From CAYTAP01 sp964435775 (lineage in GTDB: Bacteria > Planctomycetota > Phycisphaerae > Tepidisphaerales > Tepidisphaeraceae), in contig CAYTAP010000176.1 of assembly GCA_964435775.1 (NCBI GenBank), forward strand, positions 1 to 5,514: a stretch of DNA of 5,514 nt, read 5' to 3'. The notes below the pieces were generated by a model. The model saw only the letters and a list, made by a program, of their open reading frames with translations. It was not told the DNA's origin and made no database searches. The position numbers and the translations under genes were made by a program. Positions 4,331 through 5,514 of this stretch are shown piece after piece (position 1 is the stretch's first letter; each line of letters begins with the position of its first letter).

Positions 4331-5098
4331 ATGAGCACATGGGTTGCGCGGTTGTCAGTGGTGATTGTGGGGTTGGGCATGGCGGGTTTTGTTGCCCCCG
4401 TGGTCGCGCAGGATGATATGGCGTGGGCGAGGGAGCCGGCGACCCAGCCGACCTCGCGCCCGACGACGAAGCCCGTTTCATCCATCCCGACCACCGCGCC
4501 GGCGTCGGGGAAGCTGCCGCATCTTGAGATTGATGCCAAACGCAGGGAGGTGCGCGTTGAATGCCAGGCGTTGAATGTCGAAACGCCGCTGGAGTTTCTG
4601 TGCGTGGTCAAGGGGACCAACGAGTATGAATCGCTGCTGCGGTCGCAGGTCAAGCCGTCGCAATTGCACCTGGCGCTCCTGATGATCGGGTTGAAGCCGG
4701 GAACGCCGGTGCATTACGACAACGCGATCGACAAGTGGTTCCCCCCCACCGGCCCGCCGCTGCAAATCGCCATCGAATACAAGCGGGACGGCAAAACAGT
4801 GCGATACCCCGCATACCGCTGCCTGCGGAACGTGACGACGAAAAAGGAAATGCCGGCGATGACGTGGATCTTCACCGGTTCGCGGATCATGGACGATGGC
4901 CAGTACGCCGCGGACGTGACGGGCTACCTCGTCAGCGTCGTCAACTTCGATCTGACGGTCATTGACGTTCCGAAGATCGCCAGCAGTTCCAATGAAACGC
5001 TCGAGTGGGAATACAACCCGGAGCTGATTCCGAAAACCGGCACGCCGGTGACCATGATCATCACGCCGGCCGATCATGTGGAAAAAGACGGCAAATAA
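4331..5098 (+). CDS. Secreted YdjY-domain protein
   Basis: The start at 4331 gives 255 residues; an ATG at 4325 would add two. A Sec signal peptide (R7, hydrophobic core about 8-22) probably ends at VVA|Q near residue 26-27. A linker rich in T, P and S (about 35-58, with ATQPTSRPTTKP) follows; such linkers are typical of Phycisphaerae. The YdjY-type domain spans about 63-212. It begins with LEIDAKRREVRVECQ and continues with the characteristic PLEFLCVVKGTNEYESLL and the later HLALLMIGLKPGTP. After these come a beta-rich region with RYPAYRCLRN and WIFTGSRIM, and a strand near YLVSVVNFDLTVID. The domain is known from proteobacterial YdjY and many planctomycete secreted proteins, but has no established biochemical function. 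The protein should be periplasmic or extracellular. The next gene starts inside its 3' end, so the two are probably co-transcribed. Family assignment is from motif recognition. Confidence 0.88.
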   Translation: MSTWVARLSVVIVGLGMAGFVAPVVAQDDMAWAREPATQPTSRPTTKPVSSIPTTAPASGKLPHLEIDAKRREVRVECQALNVETPLEFLCVVKGTNEYESLLRSQVKPSQLHLALLMIGLKPGTPVHYDNAIDKWFPPTGPPLQIAIEYKRDGKTVRYPAYRCLRNVTTKKEMPAMTWIFTGSRIMDDGQYAADVTGYLVSVVNFDLTVIDVPKIASSSNETLEWEYNPELIPKTGTPVTMIITPADHVEKDGK

Positions 5099-5514
5099 TC
5101 GCGAGGATTCAACACGGACGGCGACGGGCGGCGAAGTGGATTCGCGCGCATGGCGCATGAAGCTCGTGGGGCGCGACGGCTTACGCGTACTCATCTTGTG
5201 TGCGACTTGCCTGGGGGCATTGAGCGCAATCGCCTGCCGCATCGCGGCCGGGGCCACGCTGGGGTATTACCTCGGACCCATTGTCCTTGCCGCGATGGTT
5301 GTCCCGTTGCTTGCCGGGGGCACACCCACGTTTGCGATTTGGCGCGGTGTCGGCGTGGCCGGCGCATGGACGGTCGGAACGCTCATCGTCTGGCTTTTCA
5401 ATGGCCCGGCATCATTTTCCCAAGCGTGTCTTTGCGCCGTGGTCCTTGCAGCCGCGTGCGGTGGAGGCGGCGGTGGCACGGTAAGTGGAACCCTTGTGGA
5501 CGCCGAAATTCAGG
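5076..5514 (+). CDS. Unidentified multi-pass membrane protein (3' end cut by window edge)
   Basis: An open frame of 146 codons reaches the right edge with no stop. The longest local start, ATG at 5076, overlaps the YdjY-domain gene by 23 bases; ATG at 5157 is the alternative. Neither has a clear Shine-Dalgarno. Counting from 5076, a polar, charged N-terminus (1-35) precedes four hydrophobic stretches at about 36-58, 62-82, 89-108 and 112-129. The first ends in a small-residue-rich GAL..A.A region, the second has YYLGPIVLAAMVVPLLAGG, and the last runs into six glycines (129-134) and a polar segment. Short loops between helices and many small residues suggest a compact helical bundle in the inner membrane. 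I do not recognise the family. The overlap with the preceding gene suggests an operon with the secreted YdjY-domain protein, but no shared function can be read from the sequence. Confidence 0.72.
   Translation, partial: MWKKTANNREDSTRTATGGEVDSRAWRMKLVGRDGLRVLILCATCLGALSAIACRIAAGATLGYYLGPIVLAAMVVPLLAGGTPTFAIWRGVGVAGAWTVGTLIVWLFNGPASFSQACLCAVVLAAACGGGGGGTVSGTLVDAEIQ

Noticed and set aside
3508..4481. Short open frames containing SPSPGTPGEG- or GGFSRR-like peptides
   Set aside because: These peptides are translations of the palindromic DNA repeats, not proteins.
5267..5479. Minus-strand 70-codon and plus-strand 67-codon frames near the right edge
   Set aside because: They are low-complexity P/A/R-rich shadows of the membrane protein frame that starts at 5076.

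Overview
The window looks like chromosomal DNA from a GC-rich planctomycete, probably of the Phycisphaerae type. This rests on TQP/RPTT-type low-complexity linkers after signal peptides, secreted proteins without obvious homologues, a PilZ protein of planctomycetal style, a YdjY-domain lipid-free secreted protein, and abundant G/C-rich palindromic repeats. No rRNA, tRNA or CRISPR array was seen.

Layout. On the minus strand, from 2721 down to the left edge, lie two secreted-protein genes joined by a TGATG stop/start overlap at 800-804. The first encodes a 639-residue protein with an N-terminal domain and six beta-type repeats. The second (802 to 1, cut by the window edge) carries a clearly related N-terminal domain. 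The pair is a tandem duplication of one domain. The divergent intergenic stretch 2722-2971 holds a candidate promoter and ribosome binding site for the minus-strand pair, a small inverted repeat, and the strong ribosome binding site of a 145-residue PilZ-domain gene on the plus strand (2972-3409).

From 3410 to 4330 the DNA is dominated by repeats. A nested hairpin structure follows the PilZ gene. Next comes a minus-strand DUF559 endonuclease-like gene (3602-4006) enclosed by inverted copies of a repeat: a GGGTCCATGAC outer end, a CCCTCCCCCGG hairpin and a G-quadruplex-capable tract, in mirror image on the two sides, spanning 3535-4243. Upstream of the nuclease sits a 110-bp MITE-like element (4032-4141) with 18-bp terminal inverted repeats, an internal cruciform, and a 10-bp direct repeat on each side. 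The nuclease and its repeats look like a small mobile or repeat-propagating unit.

On the right, a secreted YdjY-domain protein gene (4331-5098) overlaps by 23 bases an unidentified four-helix membrane protein gene (5076 to the right edge, incomplete); these probably form an operon. The two edge genes (1-802 minus and 5076-5514 plus) have no stop inside the window.
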